Notes: generated by a model not told the origin, from the letters alone. 64,000 nt of DNA from Neobacillus drentensis NBRC 102427 (GCF_001591445.1 NZ_BCUX01000009.1:124001-188000), one strand, 5' to 3'. Shown: positions 47,579-56,266, counted from the first letter of the stretch. Translations and numbers: made by a program.

Positions 47579-48856
47579 TTATTTCTTATTTTCAACAAGA
47601 AAGTCTACTGCTTTTTTAAGTTTAAGGTCACCTTTGATACCTTCAAGGCCGCCAAGTGCTTGTTTAATGCTGTCAACTGTCATGTTGTACATTCCAGCCA
47701 TGTTCTCAAGTTCAGCATCTACTTCTTCGTCAGTTACTTCAAGGTTTTCAGCCTTTGCAATCGCTTCTAATGTTAAGTTAGTACGAACGCGAATGACAGC
47801 TTCTTCCTTCATTTGCTCACGTAAAGCATTTTCGTCTTGACCTGAGAATTGGAAGTAAAGTTCAAGGTTCATTCCTTGCATTTGTAAGCGTTGTTCAAAT
47901 TCTTGAAGCATACGGTTTACTTCAGTGTTAACCATTACATCAGGAACTTCAACAACTGCATTTTCAGCAGCTTTTTCAACAACAGTATCACGTAAATGAT
48001 GCTCTGCTTCGTGTTGTTTGCTGTTTTCTAAACGAGTTTTGATTTTTTCTTTAAGTGCGTCTAATGTTTCAACTTCATCATCCACATCTTTAGCAAACTC
48101 GTCATCTAATGCAGGAAGTTCTTTTCCTTTAATTTCATGAATAGTTACTTTGAATACTGCAGGCTTACCAGCAAGCTCAGCTGCATGATATTCTTCAGGG
48201 AATGTTACTTCCACGTCTTTAGATTCGCCAGTAGCTAAACCTACTAATTGCTCCTCAAAGCCAGGGATGAATGATCCTGAACCAATTTCAAGTGAATGGT
48301 TTTCAGCTTTTCCACCTTCGAATTGTTCGCCATCAACGAATCCTTCGAAATCTAGAACAACTGTGTCACCATTGGCAACTGTGCCTTCTTCTTTGATTAC
48401 AAGTTCAGCTTGACGCTCTTGAAGAGTTTTTAATTCGTTAGCAACGTCTTCGTCAGTAACAGTTGTGTCAAATGCTTCTACTTCTAAGCCTTTGTATTCG
48501 CCTAAAGTTACTTCAGGTTTAACTTGAACAGTAGCTTTGAAGATAAGGTCTTTGCCTTTTTCCATTTGCTCGACGTCGATATCAGGGCGGTCGATTGGCT
48601 CGATTCCTGTCTCGTCAATAGCACTTCCATATGCATCTGGAAGAAGAATATCTAATGCATCTTGATATAGTGATTCTACACCAAAGCGTTTTTCAAACAT
48701 TTGACGAGGCATTTTTCCTTTACGGAAGCCTGGTACATTTACTTGCTTAACAACCTTTTGGAATGCCGCGTTTAGGCCTTCGTTCACTTTTTCCGCACTT
48801 ACTTCAATCGTAAGAACGCCGCGGTTTCCTTCTAATTTTTCCCATTTTACTGACAT
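47579..48856 (-). CDS. tig: Trigger factor
   Basis: Ribosome-associated chaperone and prolyl isomerase of 425 aa. The ribosome-binding loop is [19 protein letters not shown] (about 40). A central FKBP-type domain follows (about 150-245, [21 protein letters not shown]), then the C-terminal helical arms. ATG 48856 is the start, with GGAGGG upstream; it gives the usual [10 protein letters not shown] opening. Confidence 0.98.
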   Translation of the reverse strand: MSVKWEKLEGNRGVLTIEVSAEKVNEGLNAAFQKVVKQVNVPGFRKGKMPRQMFEKRFGVESLYQDALDILLPDAYGSAIDETGIEPIDRPDIDVEQMEKGKDLIFKATVQVKPEVTLGEYKGLEVEAFDTTVTDEDVANELKTLQERQAELVIKEEGTVANGDTVVLDFEGFVDGEQFEGGKAENHSLEIGSGSFIPGFEEQLVGLATGESKDVEVTFPEEYHAAELAGKPAVFKVTIHEIKGKELPALDDEFAKDVDDEVETLDALKEKIKTRLENSKQHEAEHHLRDTVVEKAAENAVVEVPDVMVNTEVNRMLQEFEQRLQMQGMNLELYFQFSGQDENALREQMKEEAVIRVRTNLTLEAIAKAENLEVTDEEVDAELENMAGMYNMTVDSIKQALGGLEGIKGDLKLKKAVDFLVENKK

Positions 48857-48975
48857 ACGTTTTCCCTCCAACAATCTATTCTCATATCATTCGTAACGAA
48901 TTTGAGTTTGGAAATAACTTGATCTCAAGCCATTATCCTCTTTTAAATGTGTTTTTTACACAATGCAACCACTAT

Positions 48976-49003
48976 ATTATAACATAGGTTTGTTTTCTTT
49001 CAA
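48976..49003 (-). promoter_or_regulatory. SigmaA promoter of tig
   Basis: -35 TTGAAA (48998-49003), 16-nt spacer, -10 TATAAT (48976-48981), beginning 9 nt after the ysoA stop. A 119-nt leader follows. Confidence 0.65.
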
Positions 49004-49011
49004 CAGCGAAG

Positions 49012-50061
49012 CTATATATTAGGATAAGAAATTTTCTCAATTAGCTCAATCCTCGCCATCGCATCTTCTATTTCCTCCACCTGCACTTCATATTCATCTG
49101 CTAGCTGATGAATATTCGAGTCCATACCTAGGTAATAATGTGCCATGTGGTGAAAGGCTGCAGCCCAAGCAGCAGGGCTTTTCGGCTCTAATTCAAACGG
49201 ATAGCTTATAAAAAAATTACGTTCTGCCATTCTGATGCTGTTTTCGAAAAGACCGGGATTTTCACTTTCCAATTGATCCGCTAAAAAAGCCTTTACCTCA
49301 GTCAATCTTGGTTCTTCCCTAACTTCTGGGAGCTGTGTGGGAATGATCTTCTTTTCCTTAGCAAATTTCACGACAGTTAATTCTCTATCAATTTCCTGCT
49401 CTTTTAAGAGAGTTAATAGGATTGTTTTCAGAAAGGGATGACCAGCATCTGCAGCTAAGTAATCAGCAATTTCCGAGAGATAAGGGCGAATATTTTTCTC
49501 AGCTAGGCTTGAAACGAGGAGCATTTGCTCGTTTAGGCTATCAATCGAAAAAAGATTGAGTTCTTGGATGTTGGTTTCCGCCGGAATGATAGCGATTGTT
49601 TCTGGGTTTGTATCTATATCTGTTTCTGGCTGACGGTTCTCTGCCATCCGCCGACTGAATTGCAGTATGGTTAAAAAGTGGTCATGTTTTTCAGGCGGAA
49701 TCTCTTTTTCATCTAAGAGGGCTTCAATCGTTGCAATAATTTCATGGTACTCATGCAGCTGAATAAGGACCGTCAAATAGAGATCGACCATTTGCAGGTA
49801 GTCTCCAATTCCTTTGTGCAGCATTTCTTTGGCGAGTTCTTTTGCTTTTTTAAAAGAAGATGCTTCAAAATAAGCAAGAACGAGACCAATCAATATTTCG
49901 TGATTATCAGGGTCATGTTCTCTCGCTTCCTCCAATAGATTTATTGCTTCATGAAATTTTTTCTTTTCAAGTTTTTCCAGACCTTTGTCTGTTAATCTTT
50001 TTTCAAGTCCGGGAAAAAAGATCACATTATCAATTTTTTTTACAGGTTCCCGTTTTTTCAT
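49012..50061 (-). CDS. ysoA: TPR-repeat protein YsoA
   Basis: Protein of 349 aa with tetratricopeptide-type helices: GLEKLEKKKFHEAINLLEEAREHDPDN and LVLAYFEASSFKKAKELAKEML. No signal peptide. In B. subtilis ysoA follows tig in the same way. Partner unknown. Directly upstream is the four-unit hairpin array instead of the leu/ilv genes found in B. subtilis. Confidence 0.85.
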   Translation of the reverse strand: MKKREPVKKIDNVIFFPGLEKRLTDKGLEKLEKKKFHEAINLLEEAREHDPDNHEILIGLVLAYFEASSFKKAKELAKEMLHKGIGDYLQMVDLYLTVLIQLHEYHEIIATIEALLDEKEIPPEKHDHFLTILQFSRRMAENRQPETDIDTNPETIAIIPAETNIQELNLFSIDSLNEQMLLVSSLAEKNIRPYLSEIADYLAADAGHPFLKTILLTLLKEQEIDRELTVVKFAKEKKIIPTQLPEVREEPRLTEVKAFLADQLESENPGLFENSIRMAERNFFISYPFELEPKSPAAWAAAFHHMAHYYLGMDSNIHQLADEYEVQVEEIEDAMARIELIEKISYPNI

Positions 50062-50224
50062 AAAATCCGTCCTTAAGGTAGTCTTGGAAATAGTTTAGCA
50101 CAAATAATAGACAGAAAAAAACTCAACAGCAGTGGTGATTGGAATTTGTTAGAAATAGGGGGAAAATAGCTATTCATATTTTAAAAATAGACCTCAAAAT
50201 ATATTGATAAAACCAAATAAAGAT

Positions 50225-50440
50225 TCTATGTGACTAGAATCGCGATGGTGGCAAGGGTTCGGTCACTTAAAGGGGTCCTATGTGACCGGAAAGGCGATTG
50301 TGGCTAGCGTCCGGTCACTTAAACGGCTTCTATGTGACCGGAATGACCATTGTGGCTAGCGTTCGGTCACTTAAACGGCTTCTATTTGACCGGAATGACG
50401 ATGGCGACAAGGGTCGGTCACTTAAAGGGACTTTTTGTGC
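50225..50440. repeat. Array D: four 52-bp units with hairpin-forming arms
   Basis: CTATGTGAC-type starts fall at 50226, 50278, 50330 and 50382, exactly 52 bp apart, with a remnant at about 50431. Each unit holds inverted arms (GTGACCGGA ... TCCGGTCAC, loop about 19 nt including GATTGTGGC or similar), then CACTTAAA(C/G)GG. It fills most of the 431-bp spacer upstream of ysoA. Confidence 0.9.
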
Positions 50441-50449
50441 CTATTTATT

Positions 50450-50513
50450 AGGACCAAGAATTTTCCCCAATACAGCTACGACTCGTGTAATTTTATGGAA
50501 TCTCACGATAATC
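50450..50513 (-). pseudogene. Decayed 3' half of a second group I intron
   Basis: The minus strand from inside the endonuclease ORF's last codons to 50450 parallels the tRNA intron core at about 51126-51187. GATTATCGTGAG, TTCC, ACACG, GTCG and a later GTCC occur in the same order, roughly three quarters identical over about 47 nt. P7/P3/P8 pairings are no longer intact. No 3' exon is recognisable. Confidence 0.6.
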
Positions 50514-50906
50514 TTTTGCAAATTTAACATTTTGCATTTGATTATTCTTTGGCATTTCTACCCTCAAGCTAATCGAATTCTGGAAATATTTTGGATCAAA
50601 GTAGTAACATTCATCTGTTTGAGGACAGTAAACACAATATACATCAATTTCATCTTTGTCTACGTATTTAGTCATTACACCATGGCTAGTACTATAGGAT
50701 GAACTGAATCTAACTTCTAAAATCCCTTTTGCGTTTAAATTTCTATATTTAACCTGCACTCTTTTAAAATTCTGATCTTTATAACCAACTACATCAAAGG
50801 GAGCATGCTCTGTTTGTGGAAGTAAAATCATAAAACCTTTTTCAAATAAATCAACTTGGGCCTTTAGAACACCTAAATCACCTTTACTCTTTGTATGATG
50901 TTTCAT
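50493..50906 (-). CDS. PD-(D/E)XK endonuclease-like protein, probable former intron homing endonuclease
   Basis: Protein of 137 aa from ATG 50906 (AGAGGA upstream). It resembles the PD-(D/E)XK family that includes the cyanobacterial tRNA-intron enzyme I-Ssp6803I: KSKGDLGVLKAQVDLFEKGF, then LLPQTEHAPFDVVGY and RVQVKYRNL (D ... QxK active-site pattern). The usual early acidic residue after GDLG is Val here, so activity is uncertain. Its last codons (KDYREIP) match the ORF-like scar DYREVP within the adjacent tRNA intron. It lies just 3' of that intron-containing tRNA. Confidence 0.65.
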   Translation of the reverse strand: MKHHTKSKGDLGVLKAQVDLFEKGFMILLPQTEHAPFDVVGYKDQNFKRVQVKYRNLNAKGILEVRFSSSYSTSHGVMTKYVDKDEIDVYCVYCPQTDECYYFDPKYFQNSISLRVEMPKNNQMQNVKFAKDYREIP

Positions 50907-50989
50907 ATAATTACCGTCCTCTTTCAATTTATTAGAAAATAGTCTGGCAAAAATAAAGATTTGGGATGTATTCAAGTTTCAAACAAACA

Positions 50990-51017
50990 GAAAAAAACTC
51001 ACTTATAAAAGTGAGTT
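50990..51017 (-). terminator. Terminator of the intron-containing tRNA gene
   Basis: Minus-strand perfect 9-bp stem AACTCACTT / AAGTGAGTT, loop TTAT, followed by seven T. It separates the tRNA from the endonuclease-like ORF. Confidence 0.9.
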
Positions 51018-51040
51018 GATTTCTCTAGTATGTAGTATAG

Positions 51041-51403
51041 CGTCCCAGGAGAGATTCGAACTCCCGACCCACGCCTTAGCTTACCACTATGACTTTCGTC
51101 ACCAAACATTCGCTGTTTGTGGTCTGGACTATATCTTCACCATTTCAGGTGCGACACGTGTAGTCTCTACGGAACCTCACGATAATCGTTAAGATTATTT
51201 TTTAAGATCTTTACCACTGACAGTTATCAGTCATTCAAGATTTCTCTTCCTTGTGAAAGGCGTAAGTTTCCTCGGTATTACCATCAGCATTATCTGTTAA
51301 GGCTTCACCGATATAGTGTCGTCCACTTTATAGGTTCTTGTTTCCCTATAAAGGCTCCTATTTTCTTGAAGGGCGTTGCTCTATCCAGCTGAGCTACTGG
51401 GAC
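51041..51403 (-). tRNA. tRNA-Arg(UCU) interrupted by a group I intron
   Basis: 5' exon 51403-51369 (GTCCCAGTAGCTC, D loop AGCTGGATA, ending CCCTT at U34). 3' exon 51079-51041 (CTAAGGCGT, TTCGAAT T-loop, CTGGGAC plus G73). Joined, the anticodon arm is ACGCC-CTTCTAA-GGCGT, giving anticodon UCU, and the acceptor pairs GTCCCAG/CTGGGAC. The intron splits the anticodon between U34 and C35. CCA is not encoded. Its own promoter and terminator flank the gene. Confidence 0.93.
51080..51368 (-). ncRNA. Group I intron (IA-like), ~289 nt, in tRNA-Arg(UCU)
   Basis: Follows a U (exon end) and ends with G. Recognisable parts in order: P2 CTTTATAGG / CCTATAAAG; P3 CGACAC / GTGTCG; P7 GACTA (in GTAGAGACTACACG) / TAGTC (in GAAGATATAGTCC); P8 CACC / GGTG; a P9 hairpin CAAACA / TGTTTG; and TGAC-GAAA-GTCA with a GNRA loop. 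P1 could not be placed with a standard U-G at the splice site: exon GCCCU can pair with AGG(A)GC. No ORF remains inside, only a scar reading DYREVP-stop before P7. Confidence 0.92.
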
Positions 51404-51428
51404 ATATAAGTTGTTTAAGACAAGATTT

Positions 51429-51457
51429 ATTATATTATCCTAATATCAAAAAGTCAA
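51429..51457 (-). promoter_or_regulatory. SigmaA promoter of the tRNA-Arg gene
   Basis: -35 TTGACT (51452-51457), 17-nt spacer, -10 TATAAT (51429-51434), 25 nt before the tRNA 5' end. Confidence 0.8.
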
Positions 51458-51488
51458 CAGATTTTCGATTATTTTTTTAAAAAGAAAA

Positions 51489-51506
51489 AGGGAGAGGAGT
51501 CTCCCT
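51489..51506 (-). terminator. Terminator after ysnB
   Basis: Minus-strand 7-bp stem AGGGAGA / TCTCCCT, loop CTCC, followed by TTTTCTTTTT, 4 nt after the ysnB stop. Confidence 0.8.
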
Positions 51507-51509
51507 TAC

Positions 51510-52022
51510 TCATAGGGCAAATTCATGAGCAAGCTCGGGGATTTCCCTTCCACTCACTTCAAATACTGACATTTTGATCGTTGCATCCTGCAAATCTAGT
51601 ATAACATAGGTTTTTTCCAGACGTCCTCGCGGCAGGCGGATGCTGCCTGGATTTAAAAATAAAGTACTGCCTATCACTTCTGCACCAAGGACATGTGAGT
51701 GTCCGAAGCAGACGATATTAGCATTTACTTCCTCTACTTTGTATTTTAAATTCATCAATGAAGTTTTTACAGAATATCGATGTCCGTGCGTAATGAAGAA
51801 CTTCCTGCCCGCTGCCTCGGCCATCGTCTCCAACGGGTATCCTCCTCCGAAATCACAATTTCCCATCACTGTTAAATAACCAGATATCGCTTCATCAGCA
51901 GGTGGTAATTCCGAATCACCACAATGAATCATTAAATCGACTTCCTCTGAATGCCGTTCTCTTAAAATCTCGAGTTCCTTCGTCAACCCATGGCTATCAC
52001 TAACGACTAAAACCTTGCTCAT
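51510..52022 (-). CDS. ysnB: YfcE/MJ0936-type metallophosphodiesterase (YsnB)
   Basis: Calcineurin-like phosphoesterase of 170 aa. Metal motifs in order: VVSDSHG, IHCGDSE, VMGNCD, ITHGHRYS and CFGHSH. Small single-domain form acting on phosphodiesters; natural substrate unclear. The start shares a nucleotide with the rdgB stop (TAATG). Confidence 0.93.
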   Translation of the reverse strand: MSKVLVVSDSHGLTKELEILRERHSEEVDLMIHCGDSELPPADEAISGYLTVMGNCDFGGGYPLETMAEAAGRKFFITHGHRYSVKTSLMNLKYKVEEVNANIVCFGHSHVLGAEVIGSTLFLNPGSIRLPRGRLEKTYVILDLQDATIKMSVFEVSGREIPELAHEFAL

Positions 52023-52630
52023 TACTGCCCCGTTTTTTCTAAAATAGAATCCAATACGACATCTAACTTCTTCAGAGCATTTGCACGGTGGCTAATCTTA
52101 TTTTTTTCATCTGATGATAGCTCTGCCATCGCAACGCCCTTCTCAGGCACATAAAAAACCGGATCATAGCCAAAACCATTGGTTCCCCTTCTCTCCTCAA
52201 GAATGCGGCCTTCGCAAGTGCCTGACACAGTCATTGGTTCTTGCCCTGGAATGGCGACAGCTAATGCGCAGTAGAATCGTGCGGAACGCTTCTCTTCAGG
52301 TAATCCCTTCAATTCTGACAAAACTTTATCTGTATTGTTCTGGTCATTTTTTGGTTCGCCAGCATAGCGCGCTGAATAAATTCCTGGTCTACCTTCAAGG
52401 GCATCGACAATCAAGCCAGAATCGTCGCCGATCACCATTTTTCCAAGCGCTTGAGAGATAGCCTCAGCCTTTAAGAGTGCATTCTCTTCGAAGGTCAAGC
52501 CCGTTTCCTCAACATCAGGAATTTCAGGAAAATCAAGCAAAGTTCGAACCTCGATACCTCTTGCCGAGAAAATATGCTCAAATTCCTTCGCCTTTCCCGG
52601 ATTTTTAGTAGCAATTATAACTTCTTTCAT
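52022..52630 (-). CDS. rdgB: dITP/XTP pyrophosphatase (RdgB/HAM1)
   Basis: Protein of about 202 aa that cleans the pool of non-canonical purine NTPs. It starts [19 protein letters not shown], with [19 protein letters not shown] and the [22 protein letters not shown] core. C-terminal [13 protein letters not shown] and [13 protein letters not shown] 52630 is preferred; the GTG upstream lies in the ribosome-binding site (GAGGTG). Confidence 0.96.
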   Translation of the reverse strand: MKEVIIATKNPGKAKEFEHIFSARGIEVRTLLDFPEIPDVEETGLTFEENALLKAEAISQALGKMVIGDDSGLIVDALEGRPGIYSARYAGEPKNDQNNTDKVLSELKGLPEEKRSARFYCALAVAIPGQEPMTVSGTCEGRILEERRGTNGFGYDPVFYVPEKGVAMAELSSDEKNKISHRANALKKLDVVLDSILEKTGQ

Positions 52631-52642
52631 TTCGATCACCTC

Positions 52643-53398
52643 TTATTTTTCTCTTCGGGATTCTATCTTACTGGTTATTTCTTCACCCAGTACTGCCTTT
52701 TGGTGTTCAAATAGTTCCATCAATCCTGCTTGCGCAGCACTTAGCAGACCTTGAAGCTGTTCATAGGAGAAAGTTGATTCCTCCCCCGTTCCCTGCAGTT
52801 CAACAAATTCGCCATTTCCGGTCATTACTACATTCATATCGACCTGGGCCTTAGAATCCTCGGCATAGTTCAAATCAAGAACCGTTTGGTTATTTTGTAA
52901 GATTCCCACACTTGTGGCCGCTAAATAATCCGTAATCGGAAACTTTGCAAAGTTTTTTTTCTGTGAAAAAGCATTTAATGCTAGCGTCATCGCTACAAAA
53001 GCACCAGTGATCGAGGCTGTTCGTGTCCCGCCATCTGCCTGAATCACATCACAATCGATCCAAACAGTTTTTTCACCAAGTGCTCCTAAATCGACAATCG
53101 CTCGAAGGGCACGCCCAATTAATCTCTGAATCTCCATGGTCCGGCCTGAGACTTTCCCTTTGGATGATTCTCGAATGTTTCTTGTTTCGGTTGCTCGGGG
53201 CAGCATCGAATACTCGGCAGTAATCCAGCCCTTGCCTTCCCCTCTCATAAAGTGAGGGACTCGATCTTCAATACTCGCCGCACAAATCACTTTCGTATTA
53301 CCAACAGAAATAAGGACAGAACCTTCGGGGTGCATTAAATAATTGGGTTCAATATGTATGGGCCTTAATTGGAGCGGCTCTCTTCCATCTACACGCAC
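52643..53398 (-). CDS. rph: Ribonuclease PH
   Basis: Phosphorolytic 3' exoribonuclease of about 251 aa trimming tRNA 3' ends. Motifs: [69 protein letters not shown]. Start GTG 53398 is chosen because AAGGAGG lies just upstream; the ATG at 53416 contains that site. Operon rph-rdgB-ysnB. Confidence 0.96.
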   Translation of the reverse strand: MRVDGREPLQLRPIHIEPNYLMHPEGSVLISVGNTKVICAASIEDRVPHFMRGEGKGWITAEYSMLPRATETRNIRESSKGKVSGRTMEIQRLIGRALRAIVDLGALGEKTVWIDCDVIQADGGTRTASITGAFVAMTLALNAFSQKKNFAKFPITDYLAATSVGILQNNQTVLDLNYAEDSKAQVDMNVVMTGNGEFVELQGTGEESTFSYEQLQGLLSAAQAGLMELFEHQKAVLGEEITSKIESRREK

Positions 53399-53469
53399 AA
53401 ATACTACCTCCTTCATATTTGTAAAGCCTTTTTACATGGTACCTGATTTTTACTTATAGTCCAAATAAA

Positions 53470-53498
53470 GAAGAGGCGGCATCCAAGCCAACCTCTTC
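53470..53498 (-). terminator. gerM terminator
   Basis: Minus-strand stem GAAGAGG ... CCTCTTC with an inner GGC/GCC pair block, followed by TTTATTT, about 35 nt after gerM. Confidence 0.6.
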
Positions 53499-53531
53499 AT
53501 GGTCAATATATAGTATAACAAATATTTTTTT

Positions 53532-54590
53532 TTAAAAACTACCCGTGTTGACTTTTTCTGGACGAGTTACTGGTTCCGTTAATTTTTTACCAGCATCATT
53601 TTTGAGGTCTGCCTTCCCTTTGACCTGAATGGCGACTTTTTCAACACCCTCTTGTTCCGTTAAGGAAAGGACGAGTGCATCTAGTAAATGCTGTGAAATT
53701 TCTTTTTCTTCAAAGCTGCCAAAAATATTCTCATTAAAGTTTAAGGTTACTTTTCCGTCTTCATACTTTGGAGCCTCTAGGAGCTTAACATCTGACATAA
53801 ATTCAGAGACGAGTGTTGATTTTTCACTAGGTCCTTTTATCAGTTCATTGACGACGGCAACATAAGGATCTTTCTCCGTATTGCTAACCCTGCGCGTCAC
53901 AGGTACATAATAATAGGAGCCCTCTACACCGCCAATATAATAAACAGTTACCGGTTTGGTATTGGTAATATCAGAAACATCGGATGTATCGTAGTTAATA
54001 CCGGTGGCTCTTGAGAGATTTTCACTTATTGGTGTTCCATTAACAGGCATTTCAGTTAGCTCATGACCGTTCATTTTCAGCTTAACAGTTTTCACATTAT
54101 CAAACTGAGTCAGGGTCCAGGTGACCGATTGGAGGATCTTCATCTCATCTTCAGCTTGGTAATTCTTAAACTCTTTTGAAAAATTAACGGTGGCGACGCC
54201 TTCTTTATCAATATTCACAGACAGTTCCGTGTCCTCAGGGAGAACTGCTCGAAAATCATTTGGTAGTTTGTCGGTGACAGGTCCATTCGCCACTAACCAT
54301 TCAAGGGCTTGCTTAGCTACAGAAGTTGTTTTTGGTAGATCCAATGTTTGCGGGACAACATAGCCATCCTTATCAATCAAATAAAGCTCCGTTTTGACCA
54401 TATTTTTATTTTCTTGCTTAGCTGTTTCTTTGGTGGTCGCCTCCTTACCTGATGTATTCTCTACGACCGTCGTACTCTTTGGTGGATCAATTTTCTTTTT
54501 TGTTTCGGACCCTAATAATCCACAACCTGACAGTAGAACTGTTGAAGTAAGCACAGTCGTGATAAGGATCTTCGCTTTATTTTTAGACAT
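53532..54590 (-). CDS. gerM: Spore germination/sporulation lipoprotein GerM
   Basis: Lipoprotein of 352 aa. The signal peptide ends in the lipobox LLSGC (Cys about 23), followed by a Lys/Thr-rich linker. Two GerMN domains follow (about 70-190 and 215-325), each with an AxAxxALExLVANG / VVNELIKGP-type motif and a beta-strand ATVNFSKEF / VTLNFNENIF. In B. subtilis GerM helps place SpoIIIAG/SpoIIQ complexes. It lies upstream of rph as usual. Confidence 0.95.
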   Translation of the reverse strand: MSKNKAKILITTVLTSTVLLSGCGLLGSETKKKIDPPKSTTVVENTSGKEATTKETAKQENKNMVKTELYLIDKDGYVVPQTLDLPKTTSVAKQALEWLVANGPVTDKLPNDFRAVLPEDTELSVNIDKEGVATVNFSKEFKNYQAEDEMKILQSVTWTLTQFDNVKTVKLKMNGHELTEMPVNGTPISENLSRATGINYDTSDVSDITNTKPVTVYYIGGVEGSYYYVPVTRRVSNTEKDPYVAVVNELIKGPSEKSTLVSEFMSDVKLLEAPKYEDGKVTLNFNENIFGSFEEKEISQHLLDALVLSLTEQEGVEKVAIQVKGKADLKNDAGKKLTEPVTRPEKVNTGSF

Positions 54591-54679
54591 AATTATTTCC
54601 CCCTAAGACAGTTTGTACTATCATGTATACGAGCCTTGCGGAAAATTAGACCGACTTAAGTAAGAAAAATAGAACAAAA

Positions 54680-54707
54680 ATTAAAAAAATATGGTGTCAG
54701 GCACCAT
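54680..54707 (-). terminator. Second terminator after racE (GGTGCCTGACACC palindrome)
   Basis: Minus-strand ATGGTG-CCTGA-CACCAT hairpin followed by ATTTTTTTAATTTTT. The same palindrome recurs at the hem and yslB terminators. Confidence 0.65.
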
Positions 54708-54748
54708 TTCTTTGACAGCTCTTTTATAACACCACTTCTTTTTCAACA

Positions 54749-54777
54749 TAAAAAAGAGCCGCTTATTTAAGCAGCTC
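54749..54777 (-). terminator. racE terminator
   Basis: Minus-strand stem GAGCTGCTT / AAGCGGCTC (one T-G pair), loop AAAT, followed by TTTTTT, 4 nt after the racE stop. Confidence 0.85.
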
Positions 54778-54780
54778 GAC

Positions 54781-55575
54781 TCATAGTTTTATTTTTTGTA
54801 CGTTGTTTATTGGAGTTCCAAGCCATTGTGAGGCAATTTTTGAAAATATTCGTCTCGAACCGGTTGTGATAAATTCATGTTCTGGTTCTTCCTCACACGT
54901 TTCAAGTAACCCATTATACTGAAGGATTGCACTTATTTCTCGGGCTGTCTCATCACCAGAGCTAATTACGCTGACAGACTCACCCATGACATCTTTTATG
55001 ACGGGCTCAAGTAATGGGTAATGGGTGCAGCCTAAAATTAGAGTATCAAGATTTTGGTCCTGCATTGGCTTTAAGGCCTCATCAACAACTCTTTCCACTA
55101 TCGGCCCGGAAAATTCATTACTCTCGACAAGAGGAACAAATTTGGGACAAGCATGCGCTTTAACAAAAAGCCGACTATTTAAAGATTTCAAAGCTCTTTC
55201 GTAGGCACCACTTTTCACAGTGCCTACTGTACCAATAATTCCGACACGGTAGTTTTTTGTCATCTTGATTGCTGCCCGTGCCCCTGGATTAATAACACCT
55301 AAAACAGGAATAGACAATTCCTTTCGAATCTCGTCAAGTGCCGCAGCGGTTGCCGTATTACAGGCAATAACGAGCATTTTGATCTTCTTTTCTAATAAGA
55401 ATGAGGTCATTTCCCAAGTAAACCTCTTCACTTCCCTCGTCGTTCTCGGACCATAGGGACAGCGTGCGGTATCTCCCAAATAGATAATTTTCTCATTTGG
55501 AAGTTGTCTGATTACCTCTTTGGCTACAGTCAATCCGCCAACACCGGAATCAATAACACCAATTGCTTGTTTCAA
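54781..55575 (-). CDS. racE: Glutamate racemase
   Basis: Cofactor-independent racemase of 264 aa supplying D-Glu for peptidoglycan. The catalytic Cys pair is [14 protein letters not shown] (about 74) and [14 protein letters not shown] (about 185). The start motif is [13 protein letters not shown]. It follows the marR gene ysmB by 14 nt, as in B. subtilis. Confidence 0.97.
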   Translation of the reverse strand: MKQAIGVIDSGVGGLTVAKEVIRQLPNEKIIYLGDTARCPYGPRTTREVKRFTWEMTSFLLEKKIKMLVIACNTATAAALDEIRKELSIPVLGVINPGARAAIKMTKNYRVGIIGTVGTVKSGAYERALKSLNSRLFVKAHACPKFVPLVESNEFSGPIVERVVDEALKPMQDQNLDTLILGCTHYPLLEPVIKDVMGESVSVISSGDETAREISAILQYNGLLETCEEEPEHEFITTGSRRIFSKIASQWLGTPINNVQKIKL

Positions 55576-55589
55576 ACTTATCGCCTCTT

Positions 55590-56045
55590 TTAACGCATTT
55601 CCTGATGCAATTTCGTTAAACCTTTTTGAAGTAGCTGTATTTCTTCCGTGGAGAAATTGACCAACACTTCTTCTAAATAGCCTTGACGCTTTTTAATCAC
55701 TTCATCGATGATTCGCTTGCCCTCTTCAAGAAGATGAATTCTGACAACACGACGATCATTCGGATTTTTCACCCGCTCGACGAGTAAATTCTTCTCCATC
55801 CGATCGACAAGGTCTGTTGTCGTACTGCATGCCAAATACATTTTATTAGAAAGTTCCCCAATTGTCATATCACCATCTTCAAACAACCATTGCAGTGCCA
55901 CAAATTGTGGAGGAGTAATCGTGTACGTACTTAACATTTCTCTTCCCTTTTGCTTGATGATCCCAGAGATGTAGCGTAAATCCTTCTCAATATTTGCAAC
56001 AGTTTCAATATCTTCATTTGCTTTTTGTGAATTTTCGAGTTTCAT
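55590..56045 (-). CDS. ysmB: MarR family regulator YsmB
   Basis: Winged-helix regulator of 151 aa: an N-terminal dimer helix, recognition region [27 protein letters not shown] (about 75-100), and wing [21 protein letters not shown]. It is the first gene before racE and may be autoregulated; its ligand is unknown. Confidence 0.92.
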   Translation of the reverse strand: MKLENSQKANEDIETVANIEKDLRYISGIIKQKGREMLSTYTITPPQFVALQWLFEDGDMTIGELSNKMYLACSTTTDLVDRMEKNLLVERVKNPNDRRVVRIHLLEEGKRIIDEVIKKRQGYLEEVLVNFSTEEIQLLQKGLTKLHQEMR

Positions 56046-56084
56046 CCGATAACACTCCTATAAAAAGCTTCTCTTCTCCTTGAG

Positions 56085-56112
56085 ACTATATCTATTAAAA
56101 ATGATTGTTCAA
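56085..56112 (-). promoter_or_regulatory. Candidate sigmaA promoter of ysmB-racE
   Basis: -35 TTGAAC (56107-56112), 16-nt spacer, -10 TATAGT (56085-56090), about 40 nt before ysmB. Confidence 0.5.
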
Positions 56113-56266
56113 AGTTGTACGTCATATTGCTTGTACTTATTTTCTACTTTTTGCACTAAAAATTCAAGTTGAAACTATTAGAAATATATTAGTTTGCCAC
56201 TGTTTGGAATATAATAAAGAGGGAATTCAATAATAATTTCAATAATAAACCAAAGGTGAGAAAAGA

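Noticed and set aside
27122..50440. CRISPR array interpretation of the periodic intergenic repeats
   Set aside because: The 21-bp arrays have 8-15-bp cores and 6-13-bp gaps, far too short for CRISPR. The 52-bp units have no unique spacers of 30-40 bp, and no cas genes are in the window.
50298..50702. Plus-strand open frame over array D and the endonuclease ORF
   Set aside because: It begins in the hairpin repeats, has no ribosome-binding site and overlaps the better-supported minus-strand ORF.
53398..53416. rph start at ATG 53416
   Set aside because: That ATG is directly followed by AAGGAGG, which serves as ribosome-binding site for GTG 53398. The shorter protein matches the usual RNase PH N-terminus.
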